Shown here in pieces: positions 62,890-64,000 of a DNA stretch of 64,000 nucleotides (within the stretch, counting starts at the first letter, position 1; every line of letters begins with the position of its first letter). Where the stretch lies: NCBI GenBank assembly GCA_963556255.1, contig OY744611.1, forward strand, positions 6,060,736 through 6,124,735, in the 5' to 3' direction. The notes under the pieces are model-generated. The model saw only the letters and a list, made by a program, of their open reading frames with translations, ran no database searches and had not been told where the DNA came from. The position numbers and the translations under genes were made by a program. This stretch comes from Allolobophora icterica. Lineage: Eukaryota > Annelida > Clitellata > Crassiclitellata > Lumbricidae.

Positions 62890-64000
62890 CTCTTATTGAC
62901 TATATAACACACTTGATAATGTGTAGCCTAAAATACCAACAAAACTTGTTGAAATAACACTTTATAAGACAAAGCTGCTGTTTTCAACAATTTGTGACAG
63001 TTTGTCAGTATCAGAATCAGTCACAGTGCGATTAAAAGATTAAAAGTGAATGAAAGTTAGCTGTCATCTAATTTCAATGATTCATACAATAAATTTAACT
63101 TTAAGAGACTGCAAAGTGACGTCCTACAGCTAAGTCAATACAATAGATATTGTTCAGTCTAACGGCTTCAAATTTTATGATCTACAGACTTTAGTTCATA
63201 TTTTACTACTCTTGGCATTTGCAAACCAGTAAAGAATATCATCGAAAGAAACAATATCTAAGAGGTCACTCTCGACACTGAGAAGTTATAGTGCAGTTAG
63301 GCGTTTGCTGTCATCATACTCCGTACACCTGCCACTGACGGGTCCGAAACAGATATGTGTGTTGTTGTGACGAACGTCAGTTTTCATTTCATTGAGGTTT
63401 GTGCAGCGCAACATAGATACTTGTTTCATGTGAAGAGAAATTTGCATAGCATTCGCATATAATTATCGGTATTTATATCTCGCCAATGAATGTTCAGCGC
63501 GGCAGACTTCACGGTTGGTGATTGGATAGATTTTACGCGGGACGGTTGCGCGCGCATAAAACTGCTATATTAAAGAGCGATCTCGCTCAATGCGCGGGAC
63601 AGCGTTACCACTCCTTGGGTTTTTTCACAAGATCTTGGGTTTTTTAATCCGAACTTGGGAAATGGGGTTTTTTCTTGGAGCCCTTGGGTTTTGTGCTTGG
63701 GTTTTTCTTGTTTTAATGAAACCCCATTTTTCATTGGTTTAATCAATTTTTGCAACGGTCTGGACGATCAAGGTCAATAAATAAATGGTGTAATTTGCGT
63801 GCAGGCATGTGCTATAGTACTATATTGCTATTTTAAACATATAATTCTAAAGACTAAACTTGCTATTCTAGTCTACTGCTATAATTAGAAAATATAACTC
63901 TAAAGACTATTTAAGGAAACTGCAAATTCAGACTGTTCTTTTTCGGAAGTTTTCTTGCTCTTGCTCTTTTTTAAACTTAAGATATAATATTTTGATATAA
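62890..64000. other. No gene seen; cttggg-ttttt repeats near 63,610-63,730
   Basis: AT-rich DNA. Between 63,613 and 63,710 the phrase cttgggtttttt or a near-copy recurs about five times, giving a spurious lysine/proline-rich open frame on the minus strand. Confidence 0.5.

Noticed and set aside
63570..63755. Lysine/proline-rich minus-strand frame
   Set aside because: It arises from repeated cttgggttttt phrases.

Overview
The window is animal nuclear DNA, most likely from a marine invertebrate (inference). It is rich in microsatellites and in decayed LINEs (CR1/L2/Jockey type), hAT and piggyBac transposons, tRNA-derived SINEs, and spliced exons with CARD and TRADD-like folds. That exon type is common in expanded innate-immunity families of invertebrates such as amphioxus, echinoderms, hemichordates and molluscs. 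I cannot name the species.

Positions 1-10,344 form a compact, gene-dense block unlike the rest. It is the virion module of a Polinton/Maverick element, or integrated adintovirus. An rve-type integrase (cut by the left edge) and a DUF5679-PLA2 protein read leftward. A packaging ATPase, a 363-aa protein, penton, a small basic core protein, the major capsid protein, a hydrophobic core/pX-like protein, an adenain-type protease, a repetitive tail-fibre-like protein, a 181-aa protein and a 201-aa membrane protein read rightward with very short gaps. Most frames are open, so the copy is young. Two are not simple. The major capsid gene has one in-frame TGA at 5217-5219. The protease has no ATG before its conserved N-terminus, but its frame is entered by a -1 shift exactly at a canonical A_AAA_AAC heptamer that ends the preceding gene, followed by TAA and a 7-bp stem. 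This gag-pro-like arrangement is the most interesting signal in the window. DNA polymerase B and the left terminal repeat are not visible and would lie left of base 1. I could not place the right terminal repeat.

From 10,345 to 39,800 the DNA is intergenic and repeat-derived. It holds two minus-strand CR1/L2-like LINEs (15.3-22.8 kb, one with an ORF1), a 300-bp TG array, and a datable nest: an internally deleted piggyBac (TTAA duplication) inside a non-autonomous hAT (perfect 8-bp duplication) inside an older repeat whose uninterrupted copy lies at 27.4-27.8 kb. Another hAT (28,575-29,740) keeps a BED-finger fragment. Three elements (13.5-15.0, 30.3-32.2 and 43.7-45.1 kb) carry pieces of one unassigned mobile-element protein, and their recognisable ends share the core AGGGTG.

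From 39.8 to 52 kb three well-bounded minus-strand exons encode a TRADD-like domain and two CARD folds, with transposons in the introns. The 5' half of one CARD exon is duplicated at 54.5 kb. The stretch 52.5-55.0 kb contains overlapping, decayed coding-like patches, including an intronless deoxynucleoside-kinase-like pseudogene with a ruined P-loop, possibly an old DNA-virus insertion. From 55 to 64 kb the sequence is LINE fragments, a hAT transposase pseudogene, a SINE and simple repeats.
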